From: Candidatus Bathyarchaeota archaeon
Lineage (GTDB): Archaea; Thermoproteota; Bathyarchaeia; RBG-16-48-13; GCA-020355125
DNA length: 29,600 nt
Assembly (NCBI GenBank): GCA_026014905.1
Contig: JAOZHK010000051.1
Location: 1 to 29,600 of the forward strand
Direction of reading: 5' to 3'
Shown one piece after another: positions 22,109-29,600 of this stretch. The notes beneath the pieces were generated by a model. The model made no database searches. It was not told the DNA's origin and was given only the letters and a program-made list of their open reading frames with translations. The stretch's first letter is position 1; every line of letters begins with the position of its first letter. The translations under genes and the position numbers were made by a program.

Positions 22109-23698
22109 ATGTTGAACCGGAAAGAAATTATCAAGAAAATTTTATCGTCCAGACCAGATCTTAGTGAAAACGAGTTGCAACGAATAATTCAAGAAAAAAG
22201 AGATAATTCTGGTGATTTCTTGACTGAAGAGGGAGCAACCTATATGGTAGCTAATGAGTTGGGACTGGATTTGTCAAGCGGACAAGTTGTCACGACCGAT
22301 CTAAAAATTAAAGACTTGGTAATAGGAGCCAACGATGTAACAGTGATGGGACAAGTCATAGCGGTGTCTCCTATGCGGCTTTTTAAAAGACGCGATAATT
22401 CAGAGGGAAGTGTAGCGAGATTAGTGATAGCCGATGAAACAGGAACTATCGCTGTAGTTTTTTGGGACGAGCAAACAAAGATACTTTCTGAAAAGAGAAT
22501 ATCTCCTGACCATGTGCTTAAGATTGCACATGGTTATGTGCGTGCAGGGCTAGGTGGAAACATGGAATTAAATGTCGGACGACGAGGTCAAATCAGTATT
22601 CAACCAACCCCCCAAACTGTGACAATGGAAATACCGGCGAACAAGTTAACGAAGATACAAGAATTGAGACTAGGGGACCCATACGTGAACTTTGTAAGCG
22701 CTGTTAAAGGGTTTTCGCGCGTATCAACCTTTACACGAGCGAATGGTCTTCAAGGACAGGTTATGAGAGTAAGATTAGCCGATGAAACGGGACGCGTAAA
22801 AGCTGTTTTTTGGGACAATCAAGTTAATTTGGTGAAAACTTATCATAAAGATGATGTGATTGAAGTCCAAGGCGGAGAGGTTCGATCAGGGTTGGGAAAC
22901 GCGTTAGAAGTTCATGTAGGAACCCTGGGATCCGTGAAGTTAATCAAAGGTTCAAAGCTGTTTGAGAAGATCCCTCCAAGCCTTACTAAAATTGAGAAGA
23001 TTAAAAGTGGATTAACTGATGTTGATGTTTTGGGACGCGTGCTTAGTATTGACCAAATACGTGAGTTTCAGCGTCGAAATGGGCAAACAGGTCTTGTTGG
23101 AAGCCTCTTTCTAATGGATGAGTCGGGTAGCATAAGGGTAACACTATGGGATGATACCACCACAATATTGAGTCAGATAACTGTAAATGATGTATTATTA
23201 ATCGAAGGAGGAAATACTCGAGAAGGGAGAGGAGGTCAGCCCGAGCTTAATGTTGGTTCATTGGGAGAAATAACAATAAACCCACCGGGGATCCAAGAAA
23301 ATAATTTGCCACAGGCTCTAACTGGAACTGTTCGCATAAGTGATTTGAAGGCAGGTATGCAGAACGTAGTTATTGAAGGACAATTGATTGATGATCCAAT
23401 AATCCGGAACATAACAACTCGTGACGGTGTGGACTTACGTGTTGCCTCTCTTCGAATCTCTGATTCCACAGGCGAAATTGATGTTTCGTTGTGGAGAGAC
23501 CTCGTTGATAAAATTGTGCCCATCCATAAGGGTACATCCTTAAAAATTACAAACGCGTACATCAAACCGGGTTTTTATGGAGATCTTGAAATTTCCTCTG
23601 GATCAGGGACCATAGTAGATATCCTTGAAACAGCAAGTTCATCAACGGATTTACAAAGTCTTATTGATGATCTGTTTTCAAAAGATCGTGACAGCTAA
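22109..23698 (+). CDS. rpa: Replication protein A-type ssDNA-binding protein with four OB folds
   Basis: A protein of about 529 residues from the ATG at 22109; AGGAGG at 22089-22094 lies upstream at a somewhat long spacing, and the 17-codon longer frame is unlikely. RPA coats single-stranded DNA in replication, repair and recombination. The N-terminal 60 residues are helical (KEIIKKILSSRPDLSENELQ). Four OB folds follow, each closing with a D-E/S-T/S-G...W-D/R signature: ADETGTIAVVFWDEQ, ADETGRVKAVFWDNQ, MDESGSIRVTLWDDTT and SDSTGEIDVSLWRDL. GLGNALEVHVG-type linkers separate them. No zinc finger is present. This multi-OB form is like euryarchaeal RPA rather than the single-OB crenarchaeal SSB. 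A TATA box near 22049-22056 drives it. Confidence 0.93.
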   Translation: MLNRKEIIKKILSSRPDLSENELQRIIQEKRDNSGDFLTEEGATYMVANELGLDLSSGQVVTTDLKIKDLVIGANDVTVMGQVIAVSPMRLFKRRDNSEGSVARLVIADETGTIAVVFWDEQTKILSEKRISPDHVLKIAHGYVRAGLGGNMELNVGRRGQISIQPTPQTVTMEIPANKLTKIQELRLGDPYVNFVSAVKGFSRVSTFTRANGLQGQVMRVRLADETGRVKAVFWDNQVNLVKTYHKDDVIEVQGGEVRSGLGNALEVHVGTLGSVKLIKGSKLFEKIPPSLTKIEKIKSGLTDVDVLGRVLSIDQIREFQRRNGQTGLVGSLFLMDESGSIRVTLWDDTTTILSQITVNDVLLIEGGNTREGRGGQPELNVGSLGEITINPPGIQENNLPQALTGTVRISDLKAGMQNVVIEGQLIDDPIIRNITTRDGVDLRVASLRISDSTGEIDVSLWRDLVDKIVPIHKGTSLKITNAYIKPGFYGDLEISSGSGTIVDILETASSSTDLQSLIDDLFSKDRDS

Positions 23699-23740
23699 AA
23701 TATTGCTTGCGAAAAACGCGTTCGAAGAAGACAATAACAA

Positions 23741-24940
23741 TTGAAAAGCCCTATTGAGGAAGAGTTTGTTAAGCTACCCAAAGCGTATTATTTGGTTACA
23801 TTACTAGCGACATAAAATTTTATTACATCAACCATTGTACAGCCTTTTTTTAGTCTATATATTGATCAAAAAATCAGCACAACTTTTGAATTGGGATTGA
23901 TCATATCGTTGATGTCGTACACCACATTGATTGTTCGACTTCCCCTTGGCTTAACGTCAAATAAACTAGGTACGTGGTGGATTGTTCCGCTAGCACTTAT
24001 TGGTCAAACCATTTCGAATATTATGTATAGCATGGCTTCTCAGCCTATTCACTTTTATATAATCCGGATCTTTCATGCCCTAGCTTTAGCATCTCTTCAG
24101 CCAACTTTGATGTCACTTGCTACAATGTTTTCTCCTGAGAGCAAAAAAGGAGAAGCACTAGGAGTCTACCTTACATCTGTAGGATTAGCTATGATGGCGG
24201 GCCCCCTCATTTGTAGTTTATTATTACAGTTATTTTCATTTGAAGTAATCTTGTTGATAGCTTCAGGAATACCCCTATGTATTTTACCTGTCTACGTGAG
24301 CTTATTAAAGGCAGAGGAAATCAGCGAACAGCTCTCTTGAACAACTCCGCGTGAGACATTCAGTCAGTCTTTATTGAGAGTCAAGAAAATAATCTCAACG
24401 AAAGCCATTTTATCCTTAACTTACGGCAGATTTATGTTTGCTATTACTTCAGCAGTAATTACAACGCGCGCGCGTAATGAGCTTAATATCGACTCTTCGA
24501 TATTAGCCCTTTTTTTTACGTTACGGGGTCTCGCAAATACATGTGGACGTCTTCCCACAGGAAGACTATCAGACTGGATTGGGAGAAAAAAACCACTGAT
24601 AAGTTCCTTTATTCTCTTCGCAGTCATTTTCTTCTTATTGTCAGAAATACAGCATACAGCACTAATCAGTCTATTAATTTTCCTATATGGAATGGCACAT
24701 GGTATCAGAGCTGTTAGTGAGTGGTCTTTTTTAGGAGACATTGTATCAAGAAAGAACCGAAGTTTGGCAAATTTTTATTTTTCAAGCGTGTTTGATTTTG
24801 GAATGGCAATTGGTGCTACGTTCGCGGGAACAGCTGCTCTGATTCTTTTGACTCAAGACATATTAAAAATTACGGCTCTTCTAGTTGGATCTGGTGTAGT
24901 TGTAATTGGAAGACTACAAGAACCATCAAGACAAAAATGA
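23741..24940 (+). pseudogene. MFS transporter gene with two in-frame stop codons
   Basis: One frame runs from a TTG at 23741 to the stop at 24938-24940 and encodes a 12-helix major facilitator protein, about 400 residues, but is broken by TAA at 23813-23815 (in the first membrane helix) and TGA at 24338-24340 (in the central loop). Before the first stop it reads KLPKAYYLVTLLAT; after it NFITSTIVQPFFSLYID. Family features are kept: RLPLG after helix 2 (loop motif), GLAMMAGPL in helix 5, and GRLPTGRLSDWIGRKKP in the second half. No frameshift or deletion was found, so inactivation looks recent. Alternatives are read-through, sequencing errors, or separate expression of the two halves. The substrate cannot be told. 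Upstream lies RPA, downstream the convergent por operon. Confidence 0.8.
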
Positions 24941-24976
24941 TGACGGTACGCTCATGTGAAAAAAGGAGAATCCGGC

Positions 24977-24985
24977 AGAAAAAAA
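24977..24985 (-). terminator. T-run after porB
   Basis: Seven T residues directly follow the porB stop codon on the minus strand. Short T-runs are sufficient end signals for archaeal RNA polymerase, so this likely ends the por transcript. No hairpin is needed or clear. Confidence 0.5.
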
Positions 24986-25936
24986 TTAACCGGTTACATT
25001 AGCCCGTTTCAGTAATGTCTCCCATTCTTTATCTATAAAATTCTGGATCTCAGTGACGATCTCTGGTCGCGGTGGGTTAAATAGATGTCTGAATCTACCT
25101 TGAAGTTTTAAGTAATCGGTTACCGGTTTTTTTCTTTCAGGTCTCTTGACATACGTCAGGCTTGGTGTACTGATACGATATTCCCCGTTTTCACATTCCC
25201 ATAACGGGAAAAGGCAAGTTTGGACAGCGAGTCTAGATAACTCAATCGCTATATCAGATCGAGTTCTCCATCCTCGTGGACAAGGCGCAATAGCATGAAT
25301 AAAAGCCGGACCATCTACAGCCAGTCCTTTCCGAACTTTTGTAATTAAGTCTCTCCAATGGGATGGAGATACTGTTGCAACATATGGTGCATTGTGTTCA
25401 ACCATTATGCGTGCTATCGGCTTTTTCCATTCAAGTTTGCCTGGAATTGCTTTACCCACCTGTGAAGTTGTAGTCCATGCTGCGTGTGGGGTACCGCCAC
25501 TTCGCTGTATGCCTGTATTCATATAGGCTTCGTTATCATACAGGACATGAAGATAATTGTGTCCTCGTTCGAAAGCGCCACTTAATGCTTGAAAGCCAAT
25601 ATCATAGGTTCCTCCATCTCCTGTAAAAGCTATGATGTCAGGTCGTTCTTTGAGTTTGCCCTGTTTTTCATAGAAGCGCATCATAGCCTCGATTCCACTT
25701 GCTGTTGCTGCAGCGTTTTCAAATGCAGTATGTATCCAAGGCGTTTTCCATGCTGTATACGGATAAATACTCGTTGCCACTTCTAAACAGCCGGTGGAAA
25801 CCGTGATAATTGGTTTTTTTTCAACCGCTTTTAATACTTGTCGAACAACTATTGGCGCTGCACAGCCAGCACATAAGCGGTGTCCTGCGGTAAGTAGTTC
25901 TTCTTTCTTAGCTAATTCTTTGAGATTAACAGACAT
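24986..25936 (-). CDS. porB: Pyruvate:ferredoxin oxidoreductase subunit beta
   Basis: A 316-residue subunit that carries thiamine diphosphate and one 4Fe-4S cluster in pyruvate:ferredoxin oxidoreductase, which makes acetyl-CoA and CO2 from pyruvate or runs in reverse in autotrophs. Seen: GHRLCAGCAAPIVV with C22 and C25, STGCLEV with a third Cys, and CPRGW with a fourth near 220; FTGDGGTYDIGFQALSGAFE with the GDG thiamine site and YDNEAYMNTG with the N that ends the motif. It follows porA by two bases and is last in the order porC-D-A-B on the minus strand. The 2-oxoacid preference (pyruvate versus others) is inferred from close similarity. Confidence 0.95.
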   Translation of the reverse strand: MSVNLKELAKKEELLTAGHRLCAGCAAPIVVRQVLKAVEKKPIITVSTGCLEVATSIYPYTAWKTPWIHTAFENAAATASGIEAMMRFYEKQGKLKERPDIIAFTGDGGTYDIGFQALSGAFERGHNYLHVLYDNEAYMNTGIQRSGGTPHAAWTTTSQVGKAIPGKLEWKKPIARIMVEHNAPYVATVSPSHWRDLITKVRKGLAVDGPAFIHAIAPCPRGWRTRSDIAIELSRLAVQTCLFPLWECENGEYRISTPSLTYVKRPERKKPVTDYLKLQGRFRHLFNPPRPEIVTEIQNFIDKEWETLLKRANVTG

Positions 25937-25938
25937 GA

Positions 25939-27159
25939 TTATCTTACTCCTATGAATTTAAGTCGTTGTTTAACTGTGCCTGTTTTGACAATGTTTGATA
26001 AATCTCGATACACATCGGTGATGAGTGTTGTTGACATGTCTCGCCCTCCTAGACCATAAATGTAGTCTGTAACGTGGGGGCGTTCGTCAAGATCATAAAG
26101 GATTGATCGAATCTCATTAAATATTGGGCCGCCAATCGCTCCATATGCTCCACTTCTATCCAAGACTCCAATTGCTTTGACGTCGCGTAGTACTTTGATT
26201 AATTCCTTTACAGGAAATGGACGAAAAGCTCGGATTTTAACAAGGCCAGCTTTGACTCCTTTGTTTCTTAGTTCTTTCACGACGACACGGGTAGTTCCCG
26301 CTGTGGAGCCTAAACATATAATGGCGGTTTCGGCATCGTTCATCATATATGGCTGAATCAATCCGTCTCCATATTTACGTCCTGAGATTGCTGCATATTC
26401 ATCATTGATTTTTGTAATAACTGGATTTGCGTTCGCCATTGCTTCCTCTTGTTGCCTTTTATGTTCGAAATAGTAATCGTATAAAGCGAGGGGGCCCATA
26501 GTAAGTGGCGTTTCTGGATCGAGTTTGTAGGGAACGTTTCGACCAAACACATTTACTGTCGGAAGCTGGCGGTGTCCTACAAAACTTCGTACTGAGTAGT
26601 CTGGTAAAACGGAAACTCGTTGTAGGGTGTGAGTGACTACAAATCCGTCTAATGTCACCATACACGGTAATTGAACTGTCGGGTCCTCACCGATCCTAAA
26701 GGCTTGAATGAGATTATCGTAGGCTTCTTGAGGGTTTTCGGAGTAAAGTTGTATCCATGATGAATCGCGCTCTGCCATACTATCGCTGTGGTCGCAATGT
26801 ATGTTTATAGGTCCACTTAGTGCTCGGTTACAGACCGCTAATACTATTGGTAATCTGTGACCTGACGCTACAGTAAGCATTTCATGCATGAGCGCTAAGC
26901 CAGCAGAAGCAGATGCAGTAAAGACTCGGCCTCCAGCCGAAGCACCTCCAATACTCGCAGACATTGCACTGTGCTCACTCTCAGTTGTTACAAATTCTGT
27001 GTCGACTTCTCCCTCTGCAACGTATTCCGAAAATTTTTCGACAATGATCGTTTGAGGCGTAATTGGATACGCCGCAACTAAATCGACGTTACATTGTTTG
27101 AGGGCGTAGGCAATTGCTTCATCTCCGTTCAAACCCATAATCTGTTGAGTTATACTCAT
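25939..27159 (-). CDS. porA: Pyruvate:ferredoxin oxidoreductase subunit alpha
   Basis: A protein of 406 residues from the ATG at 27157-27159; a GTG four codons upstream overlaps the porD stop, but the GGAG at the end of porD is better spaced for the ATG. It forms the pyrimidine-binding half of the thiamine site and the substrate site. Seen: GLNGDEAIAYALKQ, AAYPITPQTIIVEKFSEY, ESEHSAMSASIGGASAGGR (with the Glu that activates thiamine), TASASAGLALMHEM, and later IICLGSTAGTTRVVVKELR and VLDRSGAYGAIGGPIFNEI. Length is typical for the separate alpha subunit. Confidence 0.95.
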   Translation of the reverse strand: MSITQQIMGLNGDEAIAYALKQCNVDLVAAYPITPQTIIVEKFSEYVAEGEVDTEFVTTESEHSAMSASIGGASAGGRVFTASASAGLALMHEMLTVASGHRLPIVLAVCNRALSGPINIHCDHSDSMAERDSSWIQLYSENPQEAYDNLIQAFRIGEDPTVQLPCMVTLDGFVVTHTLQRVSVLPDYSVRSFVGHRQLPTVNVFGRNVPYKLDPETPLTMGPLALYDYYFEHKRQQEEAMANANPVITKINDEYAAISGRKYGDGLIQPYMMNDAETAIICLGSTAGTTRVVVKELRNKGVKAGLVKIRAFRPFPVKELIKVLRDVKAIGVLDRSGAYGAIGGPIFNEIRSILYDLDERPHVTDYIYGLGGRDMSTTLITDVYRDLSNIVKTGTVKQRLKFIGVR

Positions 27160-27167
27160 TGCGCTTT

Positions 27168-27449
27168 TCACTCCTTAACCATGGTAATAGCATTTACAGG
27201 ACATTCGGCCGCACAAATTCCGCAACCTTTGCAATAATCATAGTTTATCGTTACGTCTTTTTGATCAAATTTAATGGCTACATCAGGGCAATATACCCAG
27301 CAAAGAAGACAGCGAGTACATTTGTCTTTATCCAAGTTCGGTTTATCTTCTCCACGCCAATCACCAGTTAATGTTTCATCTGCCTGACGCCAACTTACAC
27401 CGCCAGGGGGTATTTCAGTCCAGGTACGCTGTTGATTGGGGGTTGTCAT
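27168..27449 (-). CDS. porD: Pyruvate:ferredoxin oxidoreductase subunit delta (2x4Fe-4S ferredoxin)
   Basis: A 93-residue ferredoxin-like subunit that carries electrons from the thiamine/cluster core to ferredoxin. Two 4Fe-4S motifs are complete: CTRCLLCWVYCP and CKGCGICAAECP. The N-terminal part, with WTEIPPGGVSWRQADETLTGDWR, is the normal delta extension. Its ATG overlaps the porC stop as ATGA, and its stop lies just before porA. Confidence 0.96.
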   Translation of the reverse strand: MTTPNQQRTWTEIPPGGVSWRQADETLTGDWRGEDKPNLDKDKCTRCLLCWVYCPDVAIKFDQKDVTINYDYCKGCGICAAECPVNAITMVKE

Positions 27450-27997
27450 CCTTTTTTAGCCTCCTGATGTGCTCGTTTAATCAGTTGAACGTTAATATCG
27501 CCAATTTTACCTGAAAATCGTTGTCGGGTCGCTTCCATTAGGCTTTCAAGCTTTACAACATTTGTAGCTTTGACAGTCGCACCTAACATTGCGGTATTTG
27601 GGATATTGCGTCCTATCATTTCAATGGACAGGTCGGTTGCAGGAACAACCCACACTTCACGTCCACTAATTTTCTGTTCGCGTCGTAATTGTTCAGGGCT
27701 TTTACGGTCATTGACAATCAATTTACCGTTTTCTGGCATTCCTTCAAGAACATTGACAGCACCTAGGAGTGTGGGATCTAAAACGACGGCTATACTAGGC
27801 TCATATACACCGGAATGTAAATCTATCGTTTCATCATTTACCCGAGTGTATGCTCGTATTGGAGCCCCCATTCTTTCGGGCCCAAACTCAGGAAACGATT
27901 GTACATGTTTCCCTTCGATAAGAGCGGATTGAGCTAATAGCAAACTTGCAGTCCAGGCTCCTTGACCGCCACGCCCGTGCCACCTAATCTCGATCAC
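27446..27997 (-). CDS. porC: Pyruvate:ferredoxin oxidoreductase subunit gamma
   Basis: A 183-residue gamma subunit, first gene of the porCDAB operon. Seen: IRWHGRGGQGAWTASLLLA, FPEFGPERMGAPIRAYTR, HSGVYEPSIAVVLDPTLL, and NTAMLGATVKATNVV, all characteristic of the gamma domain that helps bind CoA and completes the complex. The GTG start has GAGGA eight bases upstream. It overlaps porD by four bases. A TATA-like box (minus strand of 28048-28056) lies about 50 bases before the start. Confidence 0.95.
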   Translation of the reverse strand: MIEIRWHGRGGQGAWTASLLLAQSALIEGKHVQSFPEFGPERMGAPIRAYTRVNDETIDLHSGVYEPSIAVVLDPTLLGAVNVLEGMPENGKLIVNDRKSPEQLRREQKISGREVWVVPATDLSIEMIGRNIPNTAMLGATVKATNVVKLESLMEATRQRFSGKIGDINVQLIKRAHQEAKKG

Positions 27998-28047
27998 TGT
28001 ATAATTCCTCTTTCATGCTCTTTTTGCGTATTCTACTTCAAGGTCTC

Positions 28048-28056
28048 ATTATAAAT
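28048..28056 (-). promoter_or_regulatory. TATA box for porCDAB
   Basis: ATTTATAAT on the minus strand in the spacer between topoisomerase IB and porC. Transcription is expected near 28025, giving a leader of about 28 bases with the GAGGA ribosome site. Confidence 0.5.
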
Positions 28057-28106
28057 GTTTTTGATTTTTGGAAATAATGGAAGAAGCTTGAATGATAAAA
28101 AGTACG

Positions 28107-29600
28107 CTAGATGGTTTCAATCCAGCGGAATTTACGTTGAAGGGATTTGCTATAAATTTGATGCCAATCATATTCTATTGATTGTGACCAGTGATAATAT
28201 GTACGTGGATCAATGTAGCTTTTTAATGACGTGTTCAGATTGTATTCTTTTGTTGATTCCTTTAATTTAATTTGAAGTCGAAGTTTTTTAATTCGTTCAT
28301 CAATTTTTTGGAGACGACGAATTTTTGTTTCCTTTTTTCGAGTTTTCTGGGCTCGGATTTTACGTTTTCGGACACGAAGTGTTTTCAGCCGGGTCTTCAT
28401 CTTGAGAAGAGAAGCTCGCCAATTTTTAGATATTTTTTTCTTGTGATTACACGCTTTTGCTGCTTCAAGATTAGCCATTTTAGCAACGTGCTTTTTCACG
28501 AAATCAGGGTCTTGCGGGGTCACCTTAGCCGTGCGGAGAGAGCCAGCAACGATTTGAGTGGCATGATAGGTACGAAAGACTTTCGCTGTTAATCCCGGCA
28601 TAACTTCATCTAAGAAACTACTAACGTTATCAGATCGTACGCCCTTAAATATCGCCGATTTCGTAGTAGCTGAAAATGCTTTAAGGTTTTGAATAACTTG
28701 AGTGGAGAGCTGTGCTTCAAGATGCCAATGAATAGAGTCTTTACCTAAAAAGTCAAAAATTACAGTGTCATTAGGTCCATATGAAATATGCTCTGGGCGG
28801 AGTGTTGTAGCTCCAACAGTATCAGCTTCGTCTTGGTCTTTCTCATCTCCAACACGAAATTTCAGTGTGTCTATCATATAACATACTGTAGCGATTTTTC
28901 TTCGCAGAGGATCGACTCTCAGGAGGTTTGCTTTGATATGTGCCCGAACTTTTCGTATATGTTTTTTTAGCAGAATCGCGTCATCGAATTTTTCTTTTTC
29001 ACGTTCTTGTTTTAAGAAAGATGAGTCGGATAGCCAAACGTATTTGGTTTTACCCTGAAGAGCATCACACCACTTCGCAATCCACATTGAATCCGGTTGC
29101 CACACACAATGATTCCAGGTACCTTGTGGTCTCGGAGATCCTGGAGAAAGGTTTAACGTGATATCGTTAGCAATAGGTCCTTTCTTCCATTTTCCACGTA
29201 AAGGATGTTGCCCTCTTCCCATAAAGATAGATGATGGTTCAGCAGTGAAATTGGCGATTTCAACTCGTGAATTATCAACAATTGCATATCCATGTTTTTC
29301 TTTACTGAGCTCTCGACTTTCCTTCCTTGTTTTTGCAAGAAGTTTTTTTTCGCCTTTGGTTAAAGATAACTTATGAATTTTCGCTGTGTTATAATGCGTC
29401 TGAATCTCTGTAAATTGGAAAACGCTAGGACGCGTTGAAGGACTCATATCTAGAGCCTCACAAAAATCTTTAAAAAAATTCTTTCTGAAGACTCGATCCG
29501 TCACGTACTCGGTGCTTAACTTCTTTACCCAGGCAACAGCCATCTCTTCCTGTGCAGGTGTTAATTTTCGTTTTTCACCTTTTACAGAGATCTCAAAGCC
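28107..29600 (-). CDS. DNA topoisomerase IB, eukaryote type (5' end outside the window)
   Basis: The last 497 codons of a topoisomerase IB, which relaxes supercoils through a 3'-phosphotyrosine link. The frame is open to the window edge, and residues before the first internal Met still match human TOP1 (VKGEKRKLTPAQEEMA), so the start is outside. Catalytic residues are all visible: Arg in DTLKFRVGDEK, Lys in FDFLGKDSIHW, Arg in AKVFRTYHAT, His in ACNHKKK, and Tyr in SYIDPRTYYHW near the end. The basic coiled-coil linker (about 75 residues, rich in K and R) sits between the core and the Tyr domain as in eukaryotes. DSIHW has His where DSIRY is usual. In archaea this form occurs in Thaumarchaeota and a few relatives. 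It precedes porC on the same strand, 109 bases away. Confidence 0.93.
   Translation of the reverse strand, partial: GFEISVKGEKRKLTPAQEEMAVAWVKKLSTEYVTDRVFRKNFFKDFCEALDMSPSTRPSVFQFTEIQTHYNTAKIHKLSLTKGEKKLLAKTRKESRELSKEKHGYAIVDNSRVEIANFTAEPSSIFMGRGQHPLRGKWKKGPIANDITLNLSPGSPRPQGTWNHCVWQPDSMWIAKWCDALQGKTKYVWLSDSSFLKQEREKEKFDDAILLKKHIRKVRAHIKANLLRVDPLRRKIATVCYMIDTLKFRVGDEKDQDEADTVGATTLRPEHISYGPNDTVIFDFLGKDSIHWHLEAQLSTQVIQNLKAFSATTKSAIFKGVRSDNVSSFLDEVMPGLTAKVFRTYHATQIVAGSLRTAKVTPQDPDFVKKHVAKMANLEAAKACNHKKKISKNWRASLLKMKTRLKTLRVRKRKIRAQKTRKKETKIRRLQKIDERIKKLRLQIKLKESTKEYNLNTSLKSYIDPRTYYHWSQSIEYDWHQIYSKSLQRKFRWIETI

Noticed and set aside
24338..24340. TGA in the MFS gene as a selenocysteine codon
   Set aside because: The gene also carries a TAA stop, the TGA falls in a hydrophilic loop with no family Cys, and no nearby SECIS-like hairpin was seen.
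1..29600. CRISPR array, insertion sequence or prophage
   Set aside because: No spaced repeats, transposase, integrase or phage structural genes were found on either strand.

Overview
The window reads as chromosomal DNA of an anaerobic archaeon. The archaeal markers are aIF2 beta with DUF424, a CdvB/ESCRT-III protein, a Hef-type helicase, a multi-OB-fold RPA, a SerK-type serine kinase, an intron-containing tRNA-Thr and TATA boxes about 25 bases before likely transcription starts. CdvB together with a eukaryote-type topoisomerase IB points to the TACK side of the tree (a Bathyarchaeia-like or deep Thaumarchaeota-like lineage); this placement is inference and an Asgard origin is not excluded. 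A tungsten-type aldehyde:ferredoxin oxidoreductase, a four-subunit pyruvate:ferredoxin oxidoreductase and rubredoxin fit anaerobic life. TTG and GTG starts are common. No CRISPR array, insertion sequence or prophage was seen.

Layout: (1) 1-8.0 kb: a short ribbon-helix-helix protein, then on the minus strand sahH, an aldehyde oxidoreductase (AOR), a DUF3604 hydrolase and a Hef-like helicase. (2) 8.0-9.8 kb: a double-unit Lrp-like regulator divergent from sahH, then aIF2 beta and DUF424. (3) 9.9-11.1 kb: minus-strand cdvB, a two-helix membrane protein and a small zinc ribbon. (4) 11.4-12.4 kb: split tRNA-Thr(GGU), a cupin, a zinc-finger miniprotein and an overlapping tiny ORF. (5) 12.5-17.5 kb: FAD dehydrogenase, endonuclease III, rubredoxin, SerK-like kinase, and a dihydrolipoamide dehydrogenase-like flavoprotein. 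(6) 17.5-21.0 kb: seryl-tRNA synthetase, class V aminotransferase and a short phosphoglycerate dehydrogenase. (7) 21.0-23.7 kb: an unknown protein and a PRC-barrel/zinc-ribbon protein, divergent from RPA. (8) 23.7-24.9 kb: an MFS transporter gene interrupted by two in-frame stops. (9) 25.0-28.0 kb: porCDAB. (10) 28.1 kb to the end: topoisomerase IB, whose 5' end lies outside the window.

Four serine-related genes (serK, serS, an aminotransferase and serA-like) lie within 6 kb and suggest local serine/O-phosphoserine metabolism. The most unusual points are the tRNA-Thr with two apparent introns, a direct repeat at its 5' end and C at position 55; the AOR with His in place of a cluster cysteine; the MFS gene with two nonsense codons but an otherwise intact frame; the Hef helicase with a winged-helix plus OB-like tail; and the cdvB/membrane protein/zinc ribbon group. 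No stretch longer than 300 bases lacks a gene; the longest (about 11144-11394) holds a perfect 8-base inverted repeat and the tRNA promoter.
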